DNA of 64,000 bases from Halodurantibacterium daqingensis (GTDB lineage Bacteria > Pseudomonadota > Alphaproteobacteria > Rhodobacterales > Rhodobacteraceae): NCBI RefSeq assembly GCF_042666235.1, contig NZ_JBHTFQ010000013.1, positions 19,851 to 83,850 on the forward strand, in the 5' to 3' direction. The notes beneath the pieces were generated by a model that ran no database searches, had not been told where the DNA came from, and saw only the letters and a program-made list of their open reading frames with translations. The position numbers were made by a program, and so were the translations under genes. Below, piece by piece: positions 1-8,350 of this stretch (its first letter is position 1; each line of letters opens with the position of its first letter).

Positions 1-687
1 CTCCGCGCGCTGAACATCCGCCGCCGCGTCTGGTTCCGGACCCATCTGTTCACCGGCAAGATCAGGTTGCCCGGCTTCACGGGCGACTGGCGCGAAGTTC
101 CGCTGAGCGAGGTTCTGGACGAGCACGGATCGAAATCGACCGGGGCGGAGGAGGTCTATTCGGTCTCGGTCCACAAAGGGCTGGTGAACCAGGTCGAGCA
201 TCTCGGCCGGTCGTTCTCGGCCGCGAACACCGACCACTACAACCGCGTCCTGCCGGGCGACATCGTCTACACCAAAAGCCCCACGGGCGATTTCCCGCTC
301 GGCATCATCAAGCAGAGCAAGATCGACCGCGAAGTCATCGTCTCGCCGCTCTACGGGGTCTTCACCCCGCAGACCTACGCGCTTGGCGTGATCCTCGACG
401 CGCTCTTCGAGTCGCCGCTGGCCGCCCGCAACTACCTCCATCCCCTCGTCCAGAAGGGCGCCAAGAACACGATCGCGGTCACCAACAGCCAGTTCCTCGA
501 AGGCAAGCTCCGCCTCCCGATGGACCCTGCTGAACAGGCCGCCATCGCCGATATCGTGAACGCCTCTCACGCCGAGTGCGCAAGTATCGAAGCCGAGATC
601 GAAGCCCTGACCCGCCAGAAACGCGGCCTCATGCAGAAGCTGCTGACGGGCGAGTGGCGCGTGAAGCTGGAGGCGCCGGTTGCCTGA
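1..687 (+). CDS. hsdS: Type I restriction-modification specificity subunit HsdS, C-terminal part
   Basis: The reading frame is open from the first base, so the N-terminal half lies outside the window. The visible part starts with a linker ending in LFTGKIRLPGFTGDW, the usual junction between the first conserved coiled-coil region and the second target recognition domain. It then holds one full recognition domain and the closing helical region with QKRGLMQKLLTGEWRV. HsdS subunits carry two such domains and are about 400 residues, so roughly half is present. The protein gives DNA sequence specificity to the HsdM/HsdR complex. The stop overlaps the next gene by 8 bases. hsdM should lie just to the left, outside the window. 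Confidence 0.9.
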   Translation, partial: LRALNIRRRVWFRTHLFTGKIRLPGFTGDWREVPLSEVLDEHGSKSTGAEEVYSVSVHKGLVNQVEHLGRSFSAANTDHYNRVLPGDIVYTKSPTGDFPLGIIKQSKIDREVIVSPLYGVFTPQTYALGVILDALFESPLAARNYLHPLVQKGAKNTIAVTNSQFLEGKLRLPMDPAEQAAIADIVNASHAECASIEAEIEALTRQKRGLMQKLLTGEWRVKLEAPVA

Positions 688-1411
688 CTTCTCGGACTTC
701 ATCGTCTATGCCGACGAGAGCGGCGATCACGGGATGGTCAGCATCGACCCGCAATATCCCATGTTCGCGCTGACCTTCTGCGTCATGCGCAAGGACGAGT
801 ATGTCGGCGCCGTCGTGCCCGCCATGCAGCGGTTCAAGTTCGGCATATGGGGGCACGACTCGGTCGTCCTGCACGAACATGAAATCCGCAAGAGCCTCGG
901 CCCCTTCGGCGTGTTGCGCACCGACCGTGCCTTGCGGACACGCTTCTTCGACGAACTGAACGCGCTGATGGACGCGGCCCCGATGAAGATCTTTGCCTCG
1001 GTCATCGACAAGGAGAAGCACCGCGCGAAATACGCGAACCCTTGGAACCCCTACGAGATCGCCCTGCATTTCTGCATGGAGCGGCTGCAGGCCATGATGA
1101 ACCGCTTCGAGCAGCACGGGAAGACCGTTCACGTCGTGTTCGAGAGCCGGGGCGCGAAGGAAGATGCCGAGCTTGAGCTGGAGTTCCGCCGCATCGCCAG
1201 CAACCAGAGCCATTGGGGCTACCGCCGGCACGACTTCAGCCGCTTCGACTTCCAGCCGGTTTTCATCCCGAAGGCCGCGAATGCCTCGGGCTTGCAGCTG
1301 GCCGACCTGACGGCCCGGCCCATCGCGCTGTCGCGGCTGCGCCCGGGCCAGCCGAACCGCGCGTTCGAGATCATCGAGCCCAAGCTGGGAGGGCTCAAAT
1401 GCTTCCCCTAA
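680..1411 (+). CDS. DUF3800 family protein in the type I R-M locus
   Basis: A 243-residue protein starting with TTG inside the end of hsdS. This start is chosen because the N terminus then reads MPDFSDFIVYADESGDHG, and the acidic YxDESGDH motif near residue 9 is the family hallmark. Further conserved-looking pieces are LHEHEIRK, the VFESRG stretch and the C-terminal LQLADLTA. DUF3800 proteins are thought to adopt an RNase H-like fold with acidic active-site residues, but their role is not settled. They often occur in R-M and other defence loci. Overlap with hsdS suggests translational coupling. Function beyond R-M association is unknown. Confidence 0.8.
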   Translation: MPDFSDFIVYADESGDHGMVSIDPQYPMFALTFCVMRKDEYVGAVVPAMQRFKFGIWGHDSVVLHEHEIRKSLGPFGVLRTDRALRTRFFDELNALMDAAPMKIFASVIDKEKHRAKYANPWNPYEIALHFCMERLQAMMNRFEQHGKTVHVVFESRGAKEDAELELEFRRIASNQSHWGYRRHDFSRFDFQPVFIPKAANASGLQLADLTARPIALSRLRPGQPNRAFEIIEPKLGGLKCFP

Positions 1412-1432
1412 GCGCTTGTCAGACAGGAAAAA

Positions 1433-1467
1433 ACAAAGGGGCCCCGGAAACTCCAGGACCCCTTTGT
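1433..1467 (-). terminator. Hairpin between the DUF3800 gene and hsdR
   Basis: Arms ACAAAGGGG (1433-1441) and CCCCTTTGT (1459-1467) are perfectly complementary around a 17-base loop. Read on the minus strand the stem is followed by a run of six T, as in an intrinsic terminator. On the plus strand the A run precedes the stem, so it would stop plus-strand transcription less well. The rest of the 142-base gap carries no gene and probably holds the hsdR leader. Confidence 0.35.
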
Positions 1468-1553
1468 CGACCGGGAAATGCCCAATCCTTTGGTCCGTAT
1501 ATAGCCACAGAGCCCCTTGACCGCAAGTTAATCCGGGCCCGGGAGCGCGCCCC

Positions 1554-4500
1554 ATGACCTTCAACGCCGCCGAGAAACACCAGTCCCAGGTGCCAGCACT
1601 GCAGCTGCTGGTGGCGCTGGGGTTTAAGCCGCTCTCGCAGGAGGAAGCGCTGCGCCTCCGCGGCGGGCGGCTGCGGAACGTGGTGCTGGACGACGTACTC
1701 GCTGAGCAGCTGATGCGCATCAACCGCTTCACGCACCGGGGCCGTGAGTACGCCTTCGACCTCGAGGACGCGCACGAGGCGATGCGACGGCTGAAGCCCA
1801 CGCCGGATCGGCTGAAGGGTCTGCGCGGCACCAATCAAGACATCTACGACACGCTCGTCCTCGGCACGACCATCACGAAGTCCATCGACGGCGACTCGAA
1901 GAGCTACTCGTTCCGCTACATCGATTGGGAGCGGCCGGAGAACAACGTCTTCCATGTCACTGCCGAGTTCTCGGTCGAGAGGACAGCGTCGAGCCAGACC
2001 AAGCGTTGCGACATCGTCGCGTTCGTGAACGGCATCCCGATCCTCGTGATCGAGAACAAGCGGCCGACCGAAAGCCTGAAGAAGGCGGACAGCCAGCTGA
2101 TCGGCTACCAGAACGAGGACAACATCCCGCAGCTCTTCCACTTCGCGCAGCTGCTGATCGGCATGAACCGGAACGAGGCGCGTTATGCGACCGTCGGCAC
2201 GCCGCGAAAGTTCTGGCAAACTTGGCGGGACGAGGAAGACACCGACGAGGCCATCGCGCCCTTCTCAAACCGCGTGCTCACCGTGGCGGAGAAGGACGCC
2301 ATCTTCTCCGGCGACTTCGCGGATGCACGTGCCTATTTCGACGCGATGGCCGCCGAGGGCGAACGCGCGGTCACGGCCCAGGACCGGACGGTTTATGCAC
2401 TCTGCCGCCCCGAGCGGCTGCTCGATCTTATCCGCCGCTTCACCGTGTTCGATGGCGGCGTCCGCAAGGTTGCGCGCCATCAGCAGTTCTTCGGGATCCG
2501 CCGCGCCGTCGAGACGGTCAAGCAGCACGATGTCAGCGGCGCCCGAAAGGGCGGCGTGATCTGGCACACGCAGGGTTCAGGGAAGTCACTGACCATGGTG
2601 ATGCTGGGGCGCTCGCTCGCTCTCGAGCGCAGCATCGAGAACCCGCGGATCATCATCGTCACGGACCGCGACGATCTCGACAAGCAGATCAAGGACACCT
2701 TCAAGTCCTGCGACCTCGAGCCGGTCCGCGCGACGAGCGGGGCCCACCTTCTGGAGCTCGTCCAGAACAAGGCTCCGCTGGTCACCACGATCATCAACAA
2801 GTTCGACACGGCGCTGAAGAACAGCAAGCTGGCGGACGACGATCCGAATATCTTCGTGCTGGTCGACGAGAGCCACAGGACGCAGACGGGTCGCTACGGC
2901 GGCCACAGCCAGTTCGCCGCCAAGATGCGCCGCCTCCTGCCCAAGGCCTGCTACCTCGGCTTCACCGGCACGCCCCTGCTCAAGAAGGAGAAGAACACAC
3001 TGTCGACCTTCGGGCGGCTAATCCACCGCTACGCCATCGACGAGGCGGTCGCCGACGGCGCCGTCGTGCCGCTGCTCTACGAGGGACGGCTCGTTGAGCA
3101 GCAGGTCTCGGGCGCCGTTATCGACCGTTGGTTCGACAAGATCAGCGAGGGGCTGACCGAGAACCAGAAGCGTGATCTGAAGCGGAAATTCTCCCGGATG
3201 GACGCCTTGGCCAAGACCGATCAGGCAATTCGAGCCAAGGCTTTCGACATCTCCGAGCACTTCCGCCAGCACTGGCAGGGCACAGGCTTCAAGGCACAGC
3301 TCGTTGCCCCGTCGAAAGCGGCGGCCGTCCGCTTCAAGGAGGTCCTCGACGAGATCGGCCACGTCTCGAGCGCGATCGTCATTTCGCCGCCGGATGAGAA
3401 CGAGGGCAACGAGGAGGTCGACCAGGAATCCAAGGACCTCGTGCGCCGCTTCTGGTCGCAGATGATGGCGCGGTACAAGACCGAGGAGGAGTACAACCGC
3501 CAGATCATCGATTCCTTCAAGGGCTCTGGCGATCCAGAGATCCTGATCGTCGTCTCCAAACTCCTCACCGGCTTCGACGCACCCCGGAATACGGTGCTCT
3601 ACGTCTGCAAGTCCCTGAAGGAACATAACCTTCTCCAGGCGATTGCGCGCGTGAACCGTCTCTACGAGGACGGCGGCACGGAAAAGCAGTTCGGTTTCAT
3701 CGTCGATTACGAGGGGCTGCTGGGCGAGTTGGACAGCGCCCTGACGACCTATAGCGCCTTCGAAGGTTACGAGGCCGCGGACCTCGCAGGGACGGTGCAC
3801 GATGTCCGGGAGGAGATCCGCAAGCTGCCCCAGCTGCACGATCAGCTTTGGGACCTCTTCAAGCCGGTTCGGAACAAAAAGGACATGGAGCAGTTCGAGC
3901 AGCACCTCGCTGACGAGGCGCAGCGCCATGAGTTCTACGCGCGGCTTAAGGCGTTCAGCCGGTGCCTGCACATCTCGCTCTCGTCCGACAAGCTTTTCGA
4001 TGTTTTCGACGAGGCAAAGGTCGATGCCCTCAAACGGGACTGGAAGCAGTTCTCCGAACTCAAGCGCTCGGTCCAGCTTCGCTACCAGGAGACGGTCGAT
4101 GTCCGCGAGTTCGAACCGAAGATCCAGAAGTTGCTCGATGACCATGTCGTGGCGATGCCGGCGGAGACCATCATCGAGGTGGTCAACATCAACGACCCCG
4201 ACGCGCTGAAGGCTGTCATCGAGGAGACGGGGGTCTCCGAGGCCTCGAGGGCGGATCGCATCGCCAGCGCGACCCGCCGGGCAATCACCGAGAAGATGGA
4301 TGAGGACCCGACGTTCTACAAACAGTTCTCCGAGCTGCTCGAAGAGACCATTCGCGCCTATCGCGAGAAGCGGCTCTCCGAGCGCGAGTACCTGAACAGC
4401 GTCGTGGACCTCGCGAGCAAGGTGGCACGCAAGGATCGGGGCCGGGATGTTCCCGAAAGCATCCGGGGCGATGAGGATGCACAGGCGTTCTTCGGCGTCC

Positions 4501-4769
4501 TGGAAGGTCAGCTCAAGATCGAGGACGATGAGCCGGTGGCCGGCGACGAAGCAGCATCCATCGCCCTGGAGATCATCGACATCATCAAGTCCCACCTGAT
4601 CGTCGACATTTGGTCGAACGAAGTGGCCCAGAACAAACTGCGCAATGCCATTGATGACTACTTCTTCGACGTTCTGCGTGACGAGAGGGGCGTCGACCTG
4701 CCCGTGGAGGTGCTCGACGATCTCGAACTCAAGATTATGGATCTTGCTCGGGCCCGGTTCGCGGCATGA
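1554..4769 (+). CDS. hsdR: Type I restriction enzyme R subunit HsdR
   Basis: A 1071-residue DNA translocase/endonuclease of full family length. The N-terminal nuclease domain has the PD-(D/E)XK signature around residues 151-171 (D153, E167, K169, in RCDIVAF and VIENKRP). The superfamily 2 motor follows: Walker A GSGKS at 341-345, DESH at 438-441 and TGTP at 471-474. The C-terminal third is helical and should dock onto the methyltransferase core. In the complex it hydrolyses ATP to pull DNA and cuts unmethylated DNA away from the site. All motifs are intact, so the enzyme is probably active. Its end overlaps the next gene as ATGA. Confidence 0.95.
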   Translation: MTFNAAEKHQSQVPALQLLVALGFKPLSQEEALRLRGGRLRNVVLDDVLAEQLMRINRFTHRGREYAFDLEDAHEAMRRLKPTPDRLKGLRGTNQDIYDTLVLGTTITKSIDGDSKSYSFRYIDWERPENNVFHVTAEFSVERTASSQTKRCDIVAFVNGIPILVIENKRPTESLKKADSQLIGYQNEDNIPQLFHFAQLLIGMNRNEARYATVGTPRKFWQTWRDEEDTDEAIAPFSNRVLTVAEKDAIFSGDFADARAYFDAMAAEGERAVTAQDRTVYALCRPERLLDLIRRFTVFDGGVRKVARHQQFFGIRRAVETVKQHDVSGARKGGVIWHTQGSGKSLTMVMLGRSLALERSIENPRIIIVTDRDDLDKQIKDTFKSCDLEPVRATSGAHLLELVQNKAPLVTTIINKFDTALKNSKLADDDPNIFVLVDESHRTQTGRYGGHSQFAAKMRRLLPKACYLGFTGTPLLKKEKNTLSTFGRLIHRYAIDEAVADGAVVPLLYEGRLVEQQVSGAVIDRWFDKISEGLTENQKRDLKRKFSRMDALAKTDQAIRAKAFDISEHFRQHWQGTGFKAQLVAPSKAAAVRFKEVLDEIGHVSSAIVISPPDENEGNEEVDQESKDLVRRFWSQMMARYKTEEEYNRQIIDSFKGSGDPEILIVVSKLLTGFDAPRNTVLYVCKSLKEHNLLQAIARVNRLYEDGGTEKQFGFIVDYEGLLGELDSALTTYSAFEGYEAADLAGTVHDVREEIRKLPQLHDQLWDLFKPVRNKKDMEQFEQHLADEAQRHEFYARLKAFSRCLHISLSSDKLFDVFDEAKVDALKRDWKQFSELKRSVQLRYQETVDVREFEPKIQKLLDDHVVAMPAETIIEVVNINDPDALKAVIEETGVSEASRADRIASATRRAITEKMDEDPTFYKQFSELLEETIRAYREKRLSEREYLNSVVDLASKVARKDRGRDVPESIRGDEDAQAFFGVLEGQLKIEDDEPVAGDEAASIALEIIDIIKSHLIVDIWSNEVAQNKLRNAIDDYFFDVLRDERGVDLPVEVLDDLELKIMDLARARFAA

Positions 4770-5482
4770 CGCGGGAACTGCACTGCCTGCAGTACGGCGA
4801 GCAGGAGATCCGGTACGAGATCGTCCGCCGTCCGAGGAAGACGCTAGAGATCGCCGTCGAGCCGGATGCTTCGGTGGTGATCGCGGCCCCGGAGGACGCG
4901 ACGCTCGACGCAATAGAAGCCAAGCTGCGGAAGCGCGCGGCATGGGTGACGCGGCAGCAGCGGTACTTCGCCCAGTTCCTTCCAAGAACACCGGAGCGCA
5001 GGTTTGTCGCCGGTGAGACCCATCTCTACCTCGGGCGCCAGTATCGGCTGAAGGTCGTCCCGCATGTCCAGGAATGCGTGAAGCCGATCCGCGGCTTCAT
5101 CGTTGTGCAGACACACCGGCCGACCAGGCCGGAGGTGACGCGCGAACTGGTCGAGGCATGGTACCGGGACCGGGCACACATCAAGTTTCCGGAGCGGATC
5201 GAGCTCTGTCTCGGCCACTTCCCGAATCCGGAGGCATTCAGGCCGAAAGGTCTCATCGTACGCCAGACCCGGCAGCGATGGGGGTCCATGTCGCCGGCCG
5301 GACGCCTGCTTCTGAACCGCCGCCTCGTGCAGGCGCCGGTCGACGCCATCGACTACGTGATCACCCACGAGCTCTGCCATGTGGCGGAGCCTCATCACGG
5401 TGCTGCCTTCTTCGAGCTGCTCGACAAGGTGATGCCCGATTGGGAGCGTCGGAAGCAGAGGTTGGAAAGGGCCATGGCGTGA
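4766..5482 (+). CDS. YgjP/SprT-like zinc metallopeptidase (M48-related, DUF45)
   Basis: A 238-residue protein whose ATG overlaps the hsdR stop (ATGA), implying coupled translation. The C-terminal part has the family pattern: RQRWGSMSPAG near 170-179, LLLNRRL, then the zinc site HELCH at 201-205 with a further His pair at 210-211. YgjP-like genes often close type I R-M operons; a role in protein turnover or in controlling restriction is possible but not shown. No signal peptide is seen, so it should be cytoplasmic. It is the last plus-strand gene of the R-M block. Confidence 0.85.
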   Translation: MTRELHCLQYGEQEIRYEIVRRPRKTLEIAVEPDASVVIAAPEDATLDAIEAKLRKRAAWVTRQQRYFAQFLPRTPERRFVAGETHLYLGRQYRLKVVPHVQECVKPIRGFIVVQTHRPTRPEVTRELVEAWYRDRAHIKFPERIELCLGHFPNPEAFRPKGLIVRQTRQRWGSMSPAGRLLLNRRLVQAPVDAIDYVITHELCHVAEPHHGAAFFELLDKVMPDWERRKQRLERAMA

Positions 5483-5831
5483 GAACTTCCGAACCCGGTC
5501 GTGGCAGACGCAAACGCGACTCCAATCCAAGCAATTTCAACGGCTTTAATTTCGTCAATATCTACATGGGCTTATGAGAAATTCACCAAATCGGCGCAGT
5601 CATGAGGTCCAGAGAATATCGGCCCTGAGAGACCGCTTCCGGGCCTCTTGGCGCGGGGGCCAGTGCTCAGCCCCTCCCGCATAACCCTCGAAAACAACGA
5701 GAAATCCCGGCCGCAGCCGGATCGGGAGAACGCCTTCGTGGGGGCAAGTGGCGGAGGGGATGGGTCTGACGTCCAACCTTCTCCACCTTAAGGGATTGAT
5801 TTCATTATACAAGATCCCAACAGCTCTCGCT
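5483..5831. other. Non-coding gap between the R-M locus and the metal island
   Basis: About 350 bases between the convergent YgjP-like and ATP-grasp genes. The first 100 bases are richer in A and T than their surroundings, which suits a boundary between blocks of different origin. A 70-codon frame on the minus strand has no ribosome binding site and no recognisable protein. I see no tRNA and no clear terminator. Confidence 0.5.
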
Positions 5832-7109
5832 TCAGATCACGAACACCGGCGCGAACCCACCCCCTAGCGTCCTGAAATTTGTGGTCTGGCCTTGATAAAG
5901 GCGCGCGGCCACCAGAAGCACCTGCCCATCATAGGTATACAGTCGCACGTCCATTTTGCGCCTCTGGGGTGTCTCGTCGATCTTGATCATGCGCTCGCTG
6001 GGGCGGACCAGCGTCTGGGCTACGTATCCGCCCTCCGCGATCTCCGCCCAAGCTCCTTTCGTCAGCTTGTCGCCACGATATACCGCCTTGCCACCATGTC
6101 CTCCTGTCGGCTTGAAGAACAGGTCCTTGCGGGATTTCCAAAGTGCATCAGCGTTGTCGGGATTGACCAAAACGGTGCGTGGAACGGCAGCAAGCCCGGC
6201 CCGAATCCCCGGGTCGACTCCCCATGCCTCAAGTGTCGCGGAATTCGAAAGAAGCGAAAGGTTGCGCTTGTCGGCAAGGAGCGCGTGGTTGTGCGGATTC
6301 GGCGTTACGACAACCGCGCCATCACGGTAGGATTCCTGCAATGCCTTGTGCTCGGGCTGATCAAAGGCGAAATCGGTGACCCGATTGTAAACGAGATCGA
6401 TCGTCTTTCCGTCGACGCTGAGCCGACCATCGTCGTAGCTAAGGTGACCGGCGTCGGCGATGACCGCGTCTACCCCTCGTGCCGCCAAAACTTCCCGCGC
6501 GAGCACGAACTCGGGATAAAGGTACTGTTCCGGCGGATTGTCATCGATGATGGCGATGCGTTGTGGCGTGCCCGTTCCCCGCTGCCGAATCCATTCGTTC
6601 TGGAACATGCGGAACGCCGCGTCCTCGAACGATGGCAGCGTCGGGGGGATGTCCATTTCGGCACAACACGCGCGCTGCGCCCTTGCAAGAAAGGCATTGA
6701 GAAATGCCCCGCCGGCGTTGGTATTGATCTCGATCAGCCGGGGGCCGTCTTCGCCAAGATGAAAGTCGTAGCCCATCAATGCCCCGATCGGACCGTGATC
6801 CGCCCGCGCGATTTCCGGCGCCCAGGAAAGGACCGCGGCTTTGTATGCCGCGAGTTGGGCGGTGGTCTCCACAGCCGCTGCGATGGCGCGCATCTCATCC
6901 ACGGTGGTGGCCGAAAGGAACACCGGCACGTGCGAGAACAGGTGGGTCTTGGGGCCGATGAACGTCTCGAAGAACGCCGGCTCACCTGCCTCCTGCTCCA
7001 GCGCCTCGCGCAGCGATGGAAGGTCCAGTGTAACGCAGAAGCAGTTCTTGTTGAGCCGCTCCGTGCGGTCTTGAACCCGCTTCGATGAACTGGAGCCGGG
7101 ATTGTTCAT
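5832..7109 (-). CDS. ATP-grasp superfamily protein, metal-island associated
   Basis: A 425-residue cytoplasmic protein. Recognisable pieces are LIEINTNAGGAFLNAF near 125-140 (an acid-rich metal/ATP-binding pattern), DLVYNRVTDFAF in the middle, and FFKPTGGHGGKAVYRG followed by YVAQTLVRP toward the C terminus, a Lys and glycine-rich loop of ATP-grasp type. ATP-grasp enzymes join a carboxylate to an amine or thiol using ATP. The order resembles circularly permuted or glutathionylspermidine-synthase-like members, but the substrate is not apparent. Its start overlaps the stop of the small gene upstream, and a cytochrome c gene precedes both. A role in making a peptide or thiol metal ligand is only inference. 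Confidence 0.65.
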   Translation of the reverse strand: MNNPGSSSSKRVQDRTERLNKNCFCVTLDLPSLREALEQEAGEPAFFETFIGPKTHLFSHVPVFLSATTVDEMRAIAAAVETTAQLAAYKAAVLSWAPEIARADHGPIGALMGYDFHLGEDGPRLIEINTNAGGAFLNAFLARAQRACCAEMDIPPTLPSFEDAAFRMFQNEWIRQRGTGTPQRIAIIDDNPPEQYLYPEFVLAREVLAARGVDAVIADAGHLSYDDGRLSVDGKTIDLVYNRVTDFAFDQPEHKALQESYRDGAVVVTPNPHNHALLADKRNLSLLSNSATLEAWGVDPGIRAGLAAVPRTVLVNPDNADALWKSRKDLFFKPTGGHGGKAVYRGDKLTKGAWAEIAEGGYVAQTLVRPSERMIKIDETPQRRKMDVRLYTYDGQVLLVAARLYQGQTTNFRTLGGGFAPVFVI

Positions 7110-7321
7110 TGAGGGAAAACCCGACGCTGCGCCATGATCGGGCGCGCTTCAAAGGCCAAGTAATCCATGAATAATCCCACGAACATCGCTCCCAAAGGTG
7201 TCGCCATCGGGTTGATCCAAATATGCCGCTTCTGTCCGGCAGCCACAACTGTCACCGGGTGGGCCTCGGAAAACTGAGCAGCCGGTCGCACGGGCAGCTC
7301 CGGCCTGCAGCGAAGCTCCAT
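7106..7321 (-). CDS. Small hypothetical protein between cytochrome c and ATP-grasp genes
   Basis: A 71-codon frame whose TGA overlaps the ATG of the ATP-grasp gene (ATGA), the main reason to believe it. It begins 20 bases after the cytochrome c stop. The middle holds one weak hydrophobic stretch, ATPLGAMFVGLFMDYLAF. I recognise no family. It may be a true coupling cistron or a degraded gene. The codon pattern is ambiguous. Confidence 0.4.
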   Translation of the reverse strand: MELRCRPELPVRPAAQFSEAHPVTVVAAGQKRHIWINPMATPLGAMFVGLFMDYLAFEARPIMAQRRVFPQ

Positions 7322-7341
7322 CCCGAAGGTGCCATCAGCGC

Positions 7342-7809
7342 TCAGCGTGCTTGCGACACATTCTCCTGGTAGGTCCGCTCGCGCTCCGGCCAGGTGCTCT
7401 TGATATAGGCGAGCGCAGCCTGGATCTCTGCGTCGCTGAGAAGATCGGCAAACCCCGGCATGTCGCTCTCATAGCCGCCCCCGACGATGGCGGCCGTGCC
7501 TTCCCTGACGATGCGGAACAGGATGTCATCGGGATGGTGCCACGTGTGGCCGCCGGCATCGTGCGGTGGCGCCGGGAGACGCCCGGACGGAAGGGGTGTC
7601 TTCCAGTCCGGCTGCCCCTCCAGGTCCGCACCGTGGCAGGAGGCGCATTGGTCCGCATAGACCTGCCGCCCCTGCTCGACTTCTGCAGATGCCGCGGCGG
7701 TGGAGGTTGTCCGGGCCTGATGCCATCCAGCGAGGATCGCCAGGATCAGGCCGCCGAGGAGCAATCCGAGCCACAAGATGTTACGGAGTTCTTTACTCAT
7801 GAGTTGCAT
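7342..7809 (-). CDS. Membrane-anchored c-type cytochrome
   Basis: A class I cytochrome c with an N-terminal membrane anchor (NILWLGLLLGGLILAILAGW) and a haem site CASCH, followed by a Met/Gly-rich C-terminal region with MPGFADLLSDAEIQAALAYI, where the Met should be the second iron ligand. The frame is open further upstream, but that part would overlap the divergent gene at 7883, so a start at 7809 or 7800 is more likely. The protein should sit on the periplasmic face and pass electrons. Next to copper genes it could take electrons from, or supply them to, the multicopper oxidase; this is inference. Confidence 0.85.
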   Translation of the reverse strand: MQLMSKELRNILWLGLLLGGLILAILAGWHQARTTSTAAASAEVEQGRQVYADQCASCHGADLEGQPDWKTPLPSGRLPAPPHDAGGHTWHHPDDILFRIVREGTAAIVGGGYESDMPGFADLLSDAEIQAALAYIKSTWPERERTYQENVSQAR

Positions 7810-7882
7810 GATTGGTGGCGAGGAATTTCTATTGGCTATATGCCGAGGATGAAGTTCTGCCAGAGGCGCGACGCTTGGGGCA

Positions 7883-8275
7883 ATGGACATTCCCGTGACC
7901 AGCGCCTATCTTTCCGGGATGTTCTCGCGCCTCGTCACCATGCTGGCCGTGCTCGTGATCGCCTTCATGACGACGGCGACGTCTGCGCATGCGGCGCGCC
8001 TGAGCGCAGGGCCGGATCACGCGGCGCATGTCAGCGAGATGACGCAGGTTGCGACCGGCAGCGACCGTTCCTGTGACGGCGAACAGCACTGCGGATCGAT
8101 GGATGCTGGAAGCTGTGAGTTGCTTTGTTCAGGTCTTTCGGTCTTTCTGACATTTCCGAGGGAAGACTCGCCCAGCGTTTACGCGCCTGCCAGCCATGCC
8201 CTGCCAACTGCTGAAACCGTCGCCAGTCGGGCACCTGGACTGAACGAACGACCTCCCAAGCTCCGTCTCCTCTGA
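7883..8275 (+). CDS. Secreted small His/Cys-containing protein of the copper island
   Basis: A 130-residue protein with an N-terminal hydrophobic signal (FSRLVTMLAVLVIAFMTT, then SAHA) that should export it. The mature part has possible metal ligands: DHAAHVSEM and CDGEQHCGSMDAGSCELLC, four Cys with His and Met. It stands divergent from the cytochrome c gene and directly upstream of the multicopper oxidase. I do not recognise a named family, though small Cys/His proteins in this position are common in proteobacterial copper loci. A periplasmic copper-binding role is a reasonable guess. Confidence 0.65.
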   Translation: MDIPVTSAYLSGMFSRLVTMLAVLVIAFMTTATSAHAARLSAGPDHAAHVSEMTQVATGSDRSCDGEQHCGSMDAGSCELLCSGLSVFLTFPREDSPSVYAPASHALPTAETVASRAPGLNERPPKLRLL

Positions 8276-8282
8276 TCGCGTC

Positions 8283-8298
8283 CGGGCCACGAGGCCCG
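8283..8298 (+). terminator. Hairpin after the small secreted protein gene
   Basis: CGGGCC (8283-8288) and GGCCCG (8293-8298) form a perfect 6-bp stem with the loop ACGA, just after the stop at 8275. A short T run follows only 14 bases later, so as an intrinsic terminator it is weak. Confidence 0.3.
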
Positions 8299-8322
8299 CG
8301 GCGTCCTGTCGGTTTTGATGAA

Positions 8323-8339
8323 CGGGACAGGCTGTCCCG
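8323..8339. promoter_or_regulatory. Palindrome just upstream of the multicopper oxidase RBS
   Basis: Arms CGGGACAG (8323-8330) and CTGTCCCG (8332-8339) are perfectly complementary around one base. The site lies immediately before the GAGGAG ribosome binding site of the multicopper oxidase. It could be an operator for a dimeric metal regulator or an RNA hairpin that covers the binding site. No regulator gene for it is seen nearby. Confidence 0.35.
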
Positions 8340-8350
8340 AGGAGACGACC

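Noticed and set aside
3018..4991. Long minus-strand open frame (657 codons) opposite hsdR
   Set aside because: It is a shadow caused by high GC third positions; hsdR on the other strand has all family motifs, and the shadow has none.
5483..5600. tRNA or tRNA fragment as an integration target
   Set aside because: I could not draw an acceptor stem or T-arm from the sequence.
5600..5812. 70-codon minus-strand frame in the gap after the R-M locus
   Set aside because: No binding site, unlikely composition and no recognisable protein.
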